Positions 23,001 to 35,770 are shown, counted from the first letter of the stretch. The stretch is 64,000 nt of DNA from Rugalucina vietnamica (GCA_964017185.1 OZ024884.1:20120048-20184047); one strand, 5' to 3'. Numbers and translations are program-made. Notes: a model not told the origin generated them from the letters alone.

Positions 23001-26000
23001 TCGGCCCCCCGGGCTAAATTTAATCCCAGGGGAATGGCTGGCACAATTTATGTAGAGGACCATCAGCCATTGCCGCATACCAAATATCAAGGCTGTGGGC
23101 CCTATGGTTTCAGAGAAGAAGATGTTTGTTTTTTTTTTCCATTAAAATATGTGTGTTGCCATGGCAACCAGAGTTCCAGTCCGATCTGCCCCAAAACAAT
23201 ATGCAACCTTTTCTACTGCCCAGTGGCGCCGTGTAATTTGATCAAGATCTGCCAACTGGCTTTTGAGATATTGATGTTTGAATGTTTTCCCATAGTAAGT
23301 CTTTGAAGCCTATTGACCCCCAGGGCGTGGCCAAATTTGACCCCAGGGGCATGGTTGGCACATTTTATACTGACCGACAAAAGAAGCCCGACACTTTTTC
23401 ATGTTGTATAAAAAGTTTATCTCTTGTGAGGGGTGAATTATTTTTCGTATGTAAGCATCTCTTACTATTCTCTAATGATTTCGAAATCGTTTTGGCGACA
23501 ACCATTTGATAAAAACTGTGAACTTGTAAACTGTACTTTAAGCATTATTTGCTCGTGCAATGTAATGGTTGAATGGTTACATGTGAAAGTCTAGACATGT
23601 TAAGTCTAATGTTAGTCGGACATTTCGCCATGATTATTTCTTTGGAATTCTTTCTGGCACAATTTTTATCGATCAAAGAAGTCCGGCCGTTTGAACATTT
23701 TCAGCCGGTCTTGCAGCCTAATGTTATTCGACGTGTTTTTCAACCAGTACGGTCTCGTTACGACGCCGTAATTGTTGATTTAGGTGTCCAGATACACTTT
23801 GAAGAATTTTACCACTTCCACTTTGACGATACGTTCGTATCACGTGTTTATCCATTCGGGGCGGGTTTCTTATTTTCACGTGTTTTTCCATGTAACATGC
23901 CTTTTTTGAAGTCATTAGAAGAAAATCAGCATGCGGTCGCAACGGCCAATGCATAACAATTGTTTTACTTCCGCTTAAATTTACTGCGTAATGGTTACGA
24001 CTTAGATTTGTGATTTTTGAAATGACCCCCTTGCTTTAATCTAATTCTTTGAGCATTACAGAAAGGGAATTAATTGAAAACGCGGATTCTTGCAACCAAA
24101 TGGTGTGGAAATGATTTGCCTTCCATGCTGTATAAATCTGTATTTTATTGCACATCTGGTTTTGCGATTATGAATCCAAATGTAAGTGTCGGGTTTCTTT
24201 TGTCGCTCAGTATATATAGAGGACCATTAGCCATTGCCACATACCAAATATCAAAGCTGTGGGCCCTGTGGTTTCAGAGAAGAAGATTTTTGATTTTTTC
24301 CATTAAAATATGTATGTTGCATGGCAACCAGAGTTCCGGACCGATCTGCCCAAAAACAATATGCAACCTTTTCTACTGCCCAGTGACGCTGTGTGTGTAA
24401 TTTGATCAAGATCTGCCAACTGGCTTTGGAGATATTGATGTTTGAATGTTTTCCCATAGTAAGTCTATGAAGACTATTGACCCCCGGGTCGTGGCCAAAT
24501 TTGTTCCAGGGGCATGATTGGCACAATTTATAAAGAGGACCATTAGCCATTGACACATACCAAATATCAAAGCTGTGGGCCTAGTTGTTTCAGAGAAGAA
24601 GATTTTTTTAGTTTTTCCCATTGTAAGTCTATGAGAGCTATCTGCTGCTATGGAAACCACAATTTTGATACAATCTGCTCCAAAACCTAAGGCAATCATT
24701 CCCTCAACCCAATGATGGTTCACATCAAATTTGATAAAGATTGGCCCACTAGCTTCAGAAATATTCTTCTTTGAAATTGTGGACGACGACGCCGACGACA
24801 ACGACACCGACGGACGACGGACCCCAGCCTATCCTATAAGCTCACCTGTGAGCCTTCGGCTCAGGTGAGCTAAAAAAACTCTGCGTATCTCAAACGTTTG
24901 TCTTATACGGTGCGTTAAATACACATTGAATGCATTCGGTGCAAGCATTAGGCACGTCAGTGTATGCTTCATGTATGCGCTTTCCCAGTTTCTCGGATAA
25001 TGGTTTGGACGTTTCTGAGACGTAACAGAAATGTACTCCTAAATTTTCAGTGTGCTGGCATTCCTTTTTACATTCGGCACACGCCTGACTCACACGCCAT
25101 ACGTCCGGCACTCGCCTGACTCAAACGCAAAAGTGTGATTGTTGTTTTAAGGAAAAGAAAAATGCATATAAATAATGAGATGCCGCAGGACAGCGTAGCT
25201 CGCCTGACTTCTGCTCTGCCATAATATTAATTAAAATCTATGATCTATGACGATGACCTCGAGGTTATCATGCAGGTCGCAATGGCACAGCATTAAACTT
25301 CACACAAACATCTACCAACATGCAAAGGGTCAACTTGATCATATACATATTCAAAAGAATGCTTTGAAAATTGATTTTTTAGCTGAATTTTTTATATATA
25401 TATTTGTTTCTTTATTTTGTTCAGAACATAGATTGTGGGTACACGTAAGAACCGCCTCTAACGAGTACCCGGAGCAAAAAATAAGAAAATTAGGTATACC
25501 CCAGTTTGCCTGGTAAAATTGGGATATAAAGGAGATGTACTAGAAGAAAACAAAGTGACAGAGTGGAGACTCGAACCGAGGTCGCCCGGGGTCAAGTGCA
25601 TTAACCACCAGGCCATGGAATTTGTTAAAGGCGTGTTGTATTTTAAACAAACACACTGTCAGTTTTAGCACATACAAACATACGAAAAAGTACATAGTTC
25701 ATAACAGTGGAAATGATGTCAATGTTTCGCTTGACTGCCCGACTAAGCTGGGTGGATCTAGCTTCAAAACTGCTACTGTGCAGCAAATTTTCGTGATATT
25801 ATAGGTATTAAAAGTATAATTTGTGTCCGCCACCGTTAGTTTACTAATTTAGTTAGTACTTACTTGTACTAGTCTAGTATAATGGCATTATCATTGCACG
25901 CTATAAAGCATCTGAACAACCTCAAACACACGATTAATGCTTAAAATAATAAAAATACATAGCTTATCTATTGGTCGAAAAACAGACATTAACTACAACT

Positions 26001-29000
26001 CTTGCATTCTTGATTGTCACTTCCCGGTGACCAACTTCTTCGCGTTTACCTGTTAAGTTAACGGAACACGGAACCAAAGTGACCTTTGCCACGACATGTT
26101 TACATTATGGGATTATAACTGTAGAGAGGGTTCATCGACTATCGCTTTGCATCAGACTTGTTGTTGAGAGAACTGCTAACCATGCTGTCTCACTTATAAT
26201 ACGCGTTTATTATAATGGCCCGAACTGGTTTCTGGCAATACCAAATATTTACATCACAATCGCCTTAGATGAAACTGTTATCCTTGGTGTCCTTAATTAG
26301 TCCGGTAGAAAAGAGCTGGATTCAGAGAGGACCTGGAATTGAGTTCTAAAGTTTTTTTCTTTACTGAATCTTGTTTAGCAGACCTTGCCCTTGAAGAATC
26401 CAAGTGATGCCACTTTGGCATCATTGAGCATTTTGATATATTCAAGATGGTGTCCAAGATGGAAGCCAGAAATAGCAAAAATTAATATTTTGCGTCTGAG
26501 AGGACCCTGAATTAAGATCTAAAGTGTTTTTCTTTACTGAATCTTGTTAAGCAGACCTAGCCCTTGAAGAATCCAAGTGATGCCACTTTGGCATCATTGA
26601 GCATTTCGATATATTCAAGATAGTATCCAAACTGGAAGCCAGAAATAGCAAAAATCAATATTTTTACATATATGGGACAAACTATGGCTTGATTTATTGG
26701 TTTGCTCTTGAGTAAGGCATGGATAAAGAAGTTATGAAACATAACAGTTCATAACAAGTCATAGCATTTTTTGTAGCTTTAAGAAACAAAGATGGCATCC
26801 AAGATGGCGGCCATGATAAGAAGCACAAAAACACAATTTTATCTGTTCACATTTGAGATGCTGTGCTAATGTAAACATTTTGTGTAAGACACTGTATTTT
26901 AAGAAATGGAGGCATGTCTTTTTCACCAATTATCTAATTACAATATGCAGGATGGCATCCAAGATGGTAGTCAAAACATCAAAACTGTATTTCATGATTA
27001 CGCTTGTGTTAACTGTGCAATACTTCATTTCTTTGGCAACCTGCATAATAATATACATATCCATCTGTGTATCATGTCAGTCCAGTCTAATTTTGGCCAT
27101 AATCTATTCAGTGCAAAGAGCTTAGATGTTTCCGAAAATTTTGCCAAGCAGTAGCTCATATATGAACGCGGATCAGACAAAAGAGATCTGGGCAGTAAAG
27201 TACATTGTATGCAATCAAGATTTAAAAACCAAATAAATTTGTAATATTTGGCATGCTCTGATATTTATGCCAAACTGCTTTGATATTGTAAAACAATCCA
27301 AGACACATATAATATCTTATGAAACAAAGATATAAGTATCACGCATATTGCCATGGTAACCGATGCGCCATAAGAAATACCTCATTTTAAGAAAAGGTAC
27401 GCACTTTGTTGTACATATTTCATCAAATTGTGTGTGAACTTGTGCCAATTTCATAACAGTGGTATAGGTGTTGAATTTCAAGGAACACATAGAAGTTTGA
27501 GAATTTCAGTCATAGATTCTTTTCAGTACAATGGTATAAAGACGTTAATATCATCAATGTCAAAACGCCATCAATATTTTTATGGCGTCATGCTTAGATT
27601 GCTACACACCTTTTGATTCTCATATATTTATGGAGATAATCTCTTCAAACTCTCAGGAAATACTCAGCTGGTCTTTCACATTGTTATTTATGTATATATT
27701 AATTTTGAATTTTTATGACATAAGACCCCTCTTGTCCAATCTTGGCCCATATATATATTAAGCTACACAAGAATCACAATAAAACGACACAGTAGCCCAT
27801 ACTCTGGATTGAGAGGTTGATGTTTTGAGTCCGCCACAACAGAGTTGTGCATGCCATGCTAACCTTTCCATAGTGCTGAATATAATAGTACTGGTTCATA
27901 CCAATGCTCCATCTCAACATGACTGATTGTTAATTTAATGGATTGTTATTTAAGTAATAATTTTACTTAACAGTGAATTATCGCGATTAACACGGGATGT
28001 TGGAGGGCAGATTGCGATGTATTAATTCACGATGGTATTCACGATGGTATGAAAGATAAATGTTCAAATCGCATGTAAACATTTTTAAAACACAACTGTC
28101 TGTTCATTTATGTATTTATTGTTGTCTTGGCAAGAATGAAGATTGTACAACCAAGTCCTGCTCAGCAGCAATTAAATAACCATCCTGCAATACCTTGATC
28201 ACAATGCCATTACCAATGACATAACAATAGCTGATTGTGTCGCATTCTGAAAGGGCATGAACACTAAATTAAATCAGGTAAGGATCGATTTTTTATTATT
28301 ATTCCCGATTGTTTCTCTACATCAATAATGGCAGGCCTCTGTTTCACTGGTGATGACAACAATACTTAGTCTGTGAGTCAGGTACTGAAAACATAACAGT
28401 ACAAATGCATCTGTGTCATCTATAGTGGCTGAAATCCTTTTCAGATTTTCAAGTGCTGCCAACACCATTTACTGCATACGCATGCCCCCTTCTTCATGGG
28501 TGCTTTTCATAGCACTTCTTTCAATGACAATACCCTTGCAAACTTCTGAAAGTACATGTCATCTTCTCCCTTTTAAACTATCAACTTAGAATTCTGATTG
28601 TCTGCTACACTTATTTACTAATAAGTTTAATCAGCTACTGTTGGTTTTCTATCACTGTCTGTACAACACTTGGTGGGAACAATAATTGCATGTTTTGTGA
28701 CATTGTTGTGCAAAAATTTTATCTACCAAATACCAGGTAAACATCATTCACTTTTGGGTTAGTTTGGAAATTGTCCACATTGTACTTTGACGGACCATTA
28801 GAAGACCAGTATATAAAATGACAGATCGAGTCATCTGATATAGAACAAATGATTTTCTTTTTATTTGACCCACATATACTTTTGTTTGTGATACTATCTT
28901 CGTCTTGCTTTGAATATCACCTGTATATGTATCTGCAAATATCAAGGTTGCTTTGGCAAACTCATGTGCTAATGTGTTTATGCCTATGTCATATGACCTT

Positions 29001-31125
29001 GCCTGTTGTCCAAATCACTCTAGTGCTAATCAAGATGGTAGCTACTGCTTCATTATTACCAACTGTAAGATCATTTATACTGTTGCTTGAGTTTCTACAT
29101 ATTAAAAGTTGCCTCATTAAAGCTTGTATATTATTTGCTTTCAAACCGTTTCATTGTTTTTGTACCTAGTTTGAGATGTTTATCAACACTCGCTACCTTT
29201 TCACCCATCCTTCCACCATCTTGAAATACACAATATTAAAATACAAACTTGCTCTATTATCCTTTATCTTAATAAGGCAAAATGTCTAGAGTAATGGCTT
29301 TTAAGTGCTAAGTGTATTCAGTGCGGGAAAATGTTAAAACTCAATTCTAGGTCAAATTCGTTTTGCGCAAGAAATCATGGCTGCCTTCTTGAATGCCATC
29401 TTTGATATGATAATTATTGCATCTTGATAGACAAACTAGCTTGAGCAATGTATCTGAAAGTTAAAGTGCTAATTGTATGAATCAAAAGTTGAAAGTAAAA
29501 CCAAAAACATGAAGAACCTTGACTTATTTATGTTTTATAAGAAAGATGACAGCCATCTTGTATCCTATCTTGAAAAACTGTGATAGAATGTACATACTTA
29601 CACAAATCTGATACATATTCATCAATTGGCACTGAAATAACCACAGTTTTACCAGATAAAAACAATCAGAGACCCGTATTAAAGAATATTTTATATTCTA
29701 GCCGCCATCTTAAACGCCATCTTGAAAATACAAAAATGCTCAATGATGCCAAGGTGGCATCATATATGATGCCAAGGTGGCATCATATAGATTCTTCAAA
29801 GGCAATGTCTACTGAACATGATTCAGTAAAGAAAAAAACTTTAGAACTCAGTTCCAGCTCAGTTTTGTTTTTTGCCGGACTAAATTTCCCGATGAAAACA
29901 TTGAGAGTTAACGTAACCGTTAGCCGCGCCTATGGACGGAGCGATATTAGCCAGCGACGTTGTCTGTTTACACATGTTGGCGTGAAGTCGGTTGCGTATT
30001 GCCATGACGTCCAGGCCAAAATTTGTTTTTGGTTGTTCCAAAATTACGTAAAAGTCTTATTTATTGTCAAATAACCGGGCAATTAGCAATAGTTTTGAGA
30101 AATTAAAGACTAAAACTTGTTTGATAATATAAATGTAAATATAAGCATTGAAATTCAGATTTTAGCTTTCACTTGATCATGAAAAATATAAGCACTTTTA
30201 ATGTCTTCGAGAAGCCGTTCGGGCTTTTAAAGGGTCACTGAAGAGGCTTAAGAAGCCGAATCCATGGTATGCAATTTTAATATGCTCACTGCTCTTAAAG
30301 GATCTCAATTTTTTTTGTATACCGACATTAAATCAGACTAATGTCTTTCATTCATATCAATCCTTAATTGAGCTTTCTATAATAAATTAACTAAATTACA
30401 CTCACATAAAATCTTGGTTCTCTTTTATTCGTCTCATACCATGGAACCATGAAATTTTTGGTATTGGACTGGCCTCGACTTTACATCTCAATGTAGCTTC
30501 CTGGCTATTCATAACTGTAAGGTTTACCAGACCCAAGGTAAACACTGGGGCATGTTCTTCTGAAGTAAGAACAAGAGATCTAGTAAGTGTTAGACTTATA
30601 AATGACACCAGGGGAGAAATGATAGACAATGCGACATTACAAAGCAATCAACATCAAGTTTCTTAATACACATTTTTTTCCAATTTTAAAGCGCTCTATC
30701 TTTTATGAATGTATTAATGTTTCACACCATTTTAACTTTCATCGATGAGTTTTTGCTTAAAAGGCCGAAAACAATTAGTCTATTGAGCACACAAATGATA
30801 AATTCAAAGTGTTCTCAATCTTAAAAAGCTGAATGAAATATTCTAAGTTGCTAATAACATATAAGCATCTCCGGATGGTATCCTGTAAACTCCCGAATAC
30901 ACGCTGAGTACATTTAGATTGACAGCGCGAGCTAGCCATGGACGCACACATCCTCTAAACGAAACACTAACACGAACATTCGTTCTCTGTAACTACTGGA
31001 AAATTAGCATGGTGTTAGCATGTCGAACAGATAACAATAAAACGATAAACATGATTAGTAACATGCTCACCAGATTCTGAAACTCTTAGAAATCCAGCTA
31101 ACAAAATTAGTAATTTAGGATCCAT
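19644..31125 (-). CDS. Secreted single-Ig (I-set) protein, three exons
   Basis: Three minus-strand exons that are too short to stand out as open frames. Exon 1 (31125-31071) encodes MDPKLLILLAGFLRVSES, a plausible signal peptide, with donor G|GTGAGC, phase 1. Exon 2 (30559-30406), after acceptor TTCTTACTTCAG, carries the first half of an I-set Ig domain: LRCKVEASPIPKISWF, with the B-strand Cys and C-strand Trp, donor GTGAGT, phase 2. Exon 3 (19788-19644), after acceptor TCAATTTTCAG, carries FPQDAGEYRCIAVNEHG with the F-strand Cys, then LLEVETL and TAG. All phases join without a gap, giving 117 residues: signal peptide plus one complete Ig domain resembling titin/palladin-class I-sets. The second intron is 10.6 kb and full of transposons. 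Exon 1 may not be the only leader. The partner and function are unknown. Confidence 0.8.
19951..20003 (+). repeat. Truncated tRNA-like sequence followed by a T run
   Basis: CTCCTTAGTGTAATGGTTAG fits an A-box-containing tRNA 5' half, and an anticodon-arm-like CTATCTTCGCAATCC follows. The T-arm is absent, replaced by a T run of about 45 bases. Probably a SINE head or tRNA pseudogene inside the Ig gene intron-side flank. Confidence 0.4.
20270..20400 (-). repeat. GATGGGCCATACCGCGG dispersed repeat
   Basis: Contains GATGGGCCATACCGCGGTTT and GGCAACGTGGAGCTAAAGAG, closely matching 32565-32705 and, inverted, 15259-15320 and 30225-30310. Confidence 0.65.
20815..20872 (+). repeat. SINE body fragment
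   Basis: TATTGGTTAATACTTAGGAA followed by GTCTCGACATAA matches the post-tRNA body of the SINE at 55335-55515. Confidence 0.45.
22030..22891 (-). mobile_element. Tandem-monomer element, copy beta-2
   Basis: Same ends and monomers as beta-1. Flanking host sequence rejoins to ATTTATAA / TGAGGACTA, the order seen uninterrupted at 21574-21590, so this copy inserted into alpha-2. Confidence 0.75.
23370..24210. mobile_element. TA-flanked inverted-repeat transposon, 0.84 kb
   Basis: Termini CTGACCGACAAAAGAAGCCC and the inverted GGGTTTCTTTTGTCGCTCAG, each bordered by TA. Removing it restores the alpha-2 monomer (GGCACATTTTA / TATAGAGGACC; compare 24519-24542). Open frames of 127 and 76 residues inside show no transposase motif I recognise. 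Confidence 0.8.
25410..25510. repeat. Fragment of the ACATAGATTGTGGGTAC foldback family
   Basis: AACATAGATTGTGGGTACAC, GAACCGCCTC and GGAGCAAAAAATAAGAAAAT are shared with 39268-39547 and 40100-40321. Confidence 0.5.
25557..25622 (-). repeat. tRNA-like SINE head or tRNA pseudogene
   Basis: The minus strand reads GGCCTGGTGGTTAATGCACT (A box) and GGTTCGAGTCTCC (B box) with fair spacing, but acceptor and T-stem pairing are poor, so a functional tRNA is unlikely. Confidence 0.45.
26297..29883. mobile_element. 3.6-kb element with long (about 190 bp) inverted repeats
   Basis: The left end TTAGTCCGGTAGAAAAGAGC and right end ...TTTGCCGGACTAA are inverted. The arms continue with GAGTTCTAAAG, TTTCTTTACTGAATC, GATGCCACTTTGGCATCATT and an AAGATGG block. 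The left arm is tandemly duplicated (about 26310-26480 and 26490-26660). A 4-5 base AATT-like duplication may flank it. The interior (26.8-29.6 kb) is AT-rich with no transposase. It sits in the Ig gene intron. Confidence 0.7.
27788..27935 (+). repeat. Degenerate SINE
   Basis: GTACTGGTTCATACCAATGC and CATCTCAACATGACTG match the SINE body at 55430-55485. A decayed tRNA-like head lies just upstream. Confidence 0.45.
30225..30310 (+). repeat. GGGTCACTGAAGAGGCTTAA dispersed repeat
   Basis: TTTAAAGGGTCACTGAAGAG through CTGCTCTTAAAGGATCTC is the inverse of the block at 20270-20300 and 32565-32640. It lies about 100 bases from exon 2 of the Ig gene. Confidence 0.6.
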
Positions 31126-32562
31126 ATCTTAACTCCTGTTAGACGCTCAAGCTTTCAGATTGTAATGTGACTTTACAAGTTAATTTACTGCTCAAACTAT
31201 TTAAAGGTACGATGCACTATTGTGTTCAATAAAAAAACAACAACAAAAAAACAAAACAGTTAACTGTCCTAATTAGGAGACGAATTCCAAGACAACAATG
31301 AGAGAGGCCTGTTTATTGCTTTCATTTACTATTGGGGTCAAACCATGGGTTATCGTTAGCTGGGAAGAATAATCATTTATTTACAAGGATCAGGGAAGTA
31401 ATACCCATCTCTCTGGTAGGGCCTCACTATTGTTTCTGAGTTACCGACTACGAGATCATTTATACAAGAGTAATAATACGAACACCTATAGAAATAGTTT
31501 GTATTTTTTCCTAAAATCATGAAATTAGTTTTTTTTTCTTCTGATATTCTGAAATAATAATAATAATTGCAAATAATTACAATGCTAGGAACAATTTAAC
31601 TTTCGCCTGACTGTTTCAAAGGCAAAGGGAGAACATGTTAGCAGACAGATATGGAATAATAGGGTGAGATGGGTAGGATTGGGTTTCAAGTTGTATGACG
31701 AGGTGTTAAAAGGCGGTTGGCTGTGCTGGATATGGGTAGAGACTAACATTATGATAAGGGTTGATGTGGCCTGCAGTGAGGTTGGATAGGGGTTTCAATC
31801 GATAATGTGGGGATTTAAGTAGGTTTAATCTGGTTTGGTTATGAATCTACTCCCTTGTCAACAAATCTTTAGTCATATTGTGACGGAGCAACTACACTCT
31901 TGGTACTAAGCTCATTAGAGTCGAGCGAAAATTTATGTTTCTGTTCTTATGTAACAGCTGCGTATAAAGCTAAAACTCGCTTTAGAAGTCAGTTTGTATC
32001 TCAAAGCAGTACAAATATGCAGTATATCAGTTTATTCCATCTCCACTGATTTTAAATTCATCCACAATTCTCTATTTCATCCATCCGTGGCTCTTTATAT
32101 TCGAAGCAGTTTGTTCACAGAGCCATAAGATGAGTGTTTTATCGTTGAAACAATATGTAACAGAATGAAGACTGCTAACTATCAGGTACAGCGGAAAAAG
32201 GATGGTGAGGGTAAAATAGGACTTGTTTGATCTAGCTGGTAATTGTTCACAATTATAAAATCTTTCAAGCTTTGTGGAATGCAATTTTGGTACAGTATGG
32301 TGAATTTAATGTGTTGTGTTCGGCTGGTCACTGTTTCAGTAGAGGATTGACTTTTATGTGCGAATATGTGCCTTTGTGGCGATTATAAATAAAAAATTGT
32401 AATACCCATGAAATGCTCAAATAACTATTAAATGACACTGAATGTGAATGTGGAAATTCTACTAATAGTCTGTGGGTCCCAAGCCCTTAGCAATTACAAG
32501 ATCGCGATCTTCTTCTTTCCCTTCCAGTGACAACAGAAACACTGAATAAAAATAAAATTAAG
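31126..32562. other. Upstream flank of the secreted Ig gene
   Basis: AT-rich, with no further Ig exon found. The 5' UTR and promoter of the Ig gene should lie here, but no convincing TATA or initiator stands out. Confidence 0.35.
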
Positions 32563-32564
32563 AT

Positions 32565-32705
32565 CTTTTATAGAGAACAGTGAGCATATTTAAGAGAAAG
32601 GTGATGGGCCATACCGCGGTTTCGGCTATTCAAACCTCTTAAGTGACCCTTAAGATTTGGCAACATGGAGCCAAAAAGAATTACTGTAATTTAGCAATTT
32701 TCAAC
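32565..32705 (-). repeat. GATGGGCCATACCGCGG dispersed repeat
   Basis: GTGATGGGCCATACCGCGGT and GGCAACATGGAGCCAAAAAG match 20270-20400 in the same orientation. Confidence 0.65.
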
Positions 32706-32862
32706 AGAGTAGTCGATACAAAGACTAGTATATTCAAAATGGGGCCAAATATATAATTAAACGTTGGTTAAAAAATGAATCTAAGCCGGTAATAATTTTC
32801 TGATTTCTCAAAATACCCTCACCAAAAGGAATATCAACACTGTTATTAAGATAAAATAAAGC

Positions 32863-32891
32863 TACAGGGTGTTAAGAAAGTTCGAAGACAT
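32863..32891 (+). repeat. Inverted 29-bp terminal-like motif, left copy
   Basis: TACAGGGTGTTAAGAAAGTT followed by CGAAGACAT. The exact reverse complement is at 45827-45855. CAGGGTGTTnnnAAAGT next to TA is typical of IS630/Tc1/mariner-class ends. Confidence 0.6.
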
Positions 32892-34529
32892 CATTCAAAA
32901 CGTCACAAAATGTTTAATAGAGCATTTAGATTTAATAAAACTATGGTAGTTTAATCTTGAAAGAGTGGCATACCATATACACTGACAGAACTGAGTTTTC
33001 TATGAAACTAATAAGAAAATTATATGTGGCAATAAGCGATCCTCTGCTAAGCTGAGTGTCGTAAAAATGCAAAATGTGGGCTTAACCAGTGATTGTCTGA
33101 GGAACTGCTAACATTTCTAATACCAGTGGATTCACGTTGAATACATTGATATCAAATATTGTCAGGATTGTTTTATGCTAATTTGAATCATCATTTCCTG
33201 TTGTCTCGTAATTGTTCTGGAATTGCTGAAAAAAGTCTTAGGGTACCCCGATTCTTGAAATGGGCCACAAAAAATAGGGGGTATAGGTAAATATTTTATA
33301 AACATTTGAAACTGCGTGGTTAATGCCATTTATTTCTCTAATATAATGCTATTATATGTGTTGTGGTGTAACCATAATTCATTGTTGATGACGTCTCTTC
33401 GTTATTATTTAACAAACCTTGATGACCACTATGTTATATATTAGCCTGTCCCTCACATCTGTCAGCATGAATTTTTGTGATAAAAACTCCATTAGTTTGA
33501 ATAAAATATACACATACATTAATTTATTCTGATTTGCATGGTGATATTTTATACAGGGGTGTTATATGGGTGTGATTTACGATACCAATACTAGTAGAAA
33601 TGTTATATTGTCAACAAAGTTCTCAATTGTCCATCATTTTACCCTATTTTGGTACTTTTTGGTGTCAAACTTAATGAATAATAAGTTTTAACCACAGAAT
33701 CTACTAAATGGACATTTTGTAACAATTCTATTCACTTCATGGGCACCTAATACATAATATGAAATATTTTATGTAAGTTAGGCCAAAAAAAAAAAAATGT
33801 TTCCGGTAAACCGACCGAAAACTGTAAAAAAACTCCCCGACTCTAATATTTTTTTCCTGTTTTCCGAAAATAAAAAAACTCGAAAATCGAAAAAGGATCG
33901 TGTTTTTCAAGTACCGGACCGGCAAAAGAATACCGTAGAATATCACAGCGTACCGTCGATTATACGATCAATACATGCGTATGTGCAGTACTTATAAAAT
34001 GGCGGCCTCCACAAATTCTCAAAATTTTGCACTTTGCACATTCAGCAAGGACTGTTCACTGGCATGTCTAATATCTGAAAATGATAGCAAAGGACAAATG
34101 AGTTGAAATGACAATTATTTTTATTTATAACATATACTATATTTGTGAGCAGTAAAATATTGCCATTTGCAGAATCACTATGTACGCTTACAGGCACAAT
34201 TGCAGATTCACATTGCAAAGATTGAGTGCTTTGAAACAGTAGTGCATTATCATCTAATGAGTAATGCATTATCACCTATTAAGTGTTTGCTGAAGTATCA
34301 TGTGGACCAAGTGGAAGCTTCATCCAAATAAAAATGTTGAATTGAAGTTTTAACTAAGAAGCTGTGCATGTGCACTGGAGGAGAAAACAGTTTAATTCTG
34401 ATTAAACTGTTTGTCTATGTTCAGGTATTTTACATGGTAAGGCTTCCCTTAAAAAATAAAAAAAACATCCCTACCTATCGACCCATTTTTGTCTGGCATG
34501 TTACAGTGGAGATTTCTTAAAAGTTTACC
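32892..34529. other. AT-rich sequence, no gene recognised
   Basis: Holds a patch around 33790-33960 rich in CCGGTA/CCGACCGAAA words and a patch at 34440-34500 containing ACATCCCTACCTATCGACCC. Both look like dispersed repeat sequence. No gene seen. Confidence 0.35.
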
Positions 34530-34840
34530 ATTTTCGCAGGTGATTTGCGTTATACGTGCGAGACCCGCGCGTGGGGAATTATCGCGTTAGTACCTGCGTT
34601 GCTTCGCGAGTTTCGCGATGGTATCATTATAAACCAATGAAATCATATTATCAACCCGTCCTATTCGCGATGTCTGCGCAGGTAGTCAAACACCAATCAT
34701 ATTACCTGTTTATACCCGCGAAGCCAACGCATGTACACGCAGGAAAGCTTTTATCCAATCAAATCCTTTACATGGCACTGCAGTAACCGCGCGGGTATTT
34801 GAGCCAATAGTTTAGCTCCCTGCGCGTTGGGTCAAAAAAT
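34530..34840. promoter_or_regulatory. CpG-dense module with four CCAAT motifs
   Basis: Unlike its AT-rich surroundings, this stretch is rich in CGCG words and has AACCAATGAA, ACCAATCATA, TCCAATCAAA and GCCAATAG about 45-65 bases apart. An opposite-strand counterpart is at 45010-45345, and both are preceded by TACAGTGGAGAT. It may be an internal promoter of a repeat family. Confidence 0.4.
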
Positions 34841-34995
34841 ACAGAATATTTTCTTTTTTCATTTAAATGAAATAAATCAATGAAAAGAAAAAAAAAAGAA
34901 GAAGAAAATTAAAAAAAAAAAAAAAAAAAAAAATGATAATAATGTTTTGACCAAAATTTTACATTAATTGCTTTATCCATATTACCGTCACATGA

Positions 34996-34996
<1 letters not shown>

Positions 34997-35046
<50 letters not shown>
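34997..35046. repeat. (TAA)n microsatellite
   Basis: About 16 uninterrupted TAA units. Confidence 0.95.
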
Positions 35047-35047
<1 letters not shown>

Positions 35048-35339
35048 GTGATAATGATAAAAGATGAAAAATAACTTGCCGGAATTTCTTTCATCGTAAG
35101 GACTATTGTAGTCTTGGCGGGACAGCGGCATATCGCTTAAGGTGTAAAAGGTAATAAATAACACCTTGGTAATAAAGTTTAAAGAACCGTGTGAGAGACA
35201 CGCGACAAGTAATACTCAACAGCGCTTTGACACACGCAGTCTTTATGTTACAACTTGAAAGATCATATGCGACACAGTTTTCAGTATCAAAGACTTGTAT
35301 CATGTTTGATGAGCCGCCATAAAATATGAAGCCGCGAGT

Positions 35340-35706
35340 TCCGTTCTATACTCATAGGAATTTCACGGTAGCCATTGAATGACACGCGTGTACATGTACG
35401 TGTATTGCTTCAAGATGACACCTAAGTAATTACCAAAATGTTTTGATAGTACGAAGGCAGAGCACCTTTAATCTGTAGATGTAAATTTTCACGGTAGCTA
35501 ATGAATGGTACGCGTGTACATGTATATTGCTTGAATATGACACCAATGTTACACCAATGTTACTTAGCTAATATTGTCCTTACATAAAGTTAATTTATTA
35601 AACATATCTGGAGGTGCATGGAGGTATCTGTTTCATACCTTTACAATAGGCGACTACTGTATGCCATAAAAATGTGTGTCAAATATTTAACTGATTCGTT
35701 TTTTTT

Positions 35707-35770
<64 letters not shown>

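Larger units (their letters stand above)
21310..24870 (-). mobile_element. Alpha-type tandem-monomer element, copy alpha-2, with two nested insertions
   Basis: The 5' end at 24870 (minus strand GCTCACCTGAGCCGAAGGCT then CACAGGTGAGC) and GGGGTCCGTCGTCCGTC identify the alpha family. Internal monomers of about 300 bp contain CAAAAACAATATGCAACC and GGTTTCAGAGAAGAAGAT. The 3' end near 21310 is weak (AGGACCAATGG without the rest of the hairpin). It is interrupted by beta-2 (22030-22891) and a TA-flanked element (23370-24210). It lies wholly inside the large intron of the secreted Ig gene. Confidence 0.65.

Noticed and set aside
23573-23956. 127-residue frame inside the TA-flanked element
   Set aside because: No HTH or DDE/D motif seen on either strand; probably fortuitous within a non-autonomous transposon.
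19644-31125. Terminal part of a giant titin- or hemicentin-like gene
   Set aside because: The Ig sequence is titin-like, but a signal-peptide exon with matching phase lies just upstream and the last exon ends in a stop right after the domain, favouring a small complete gene. Not fully excluded.
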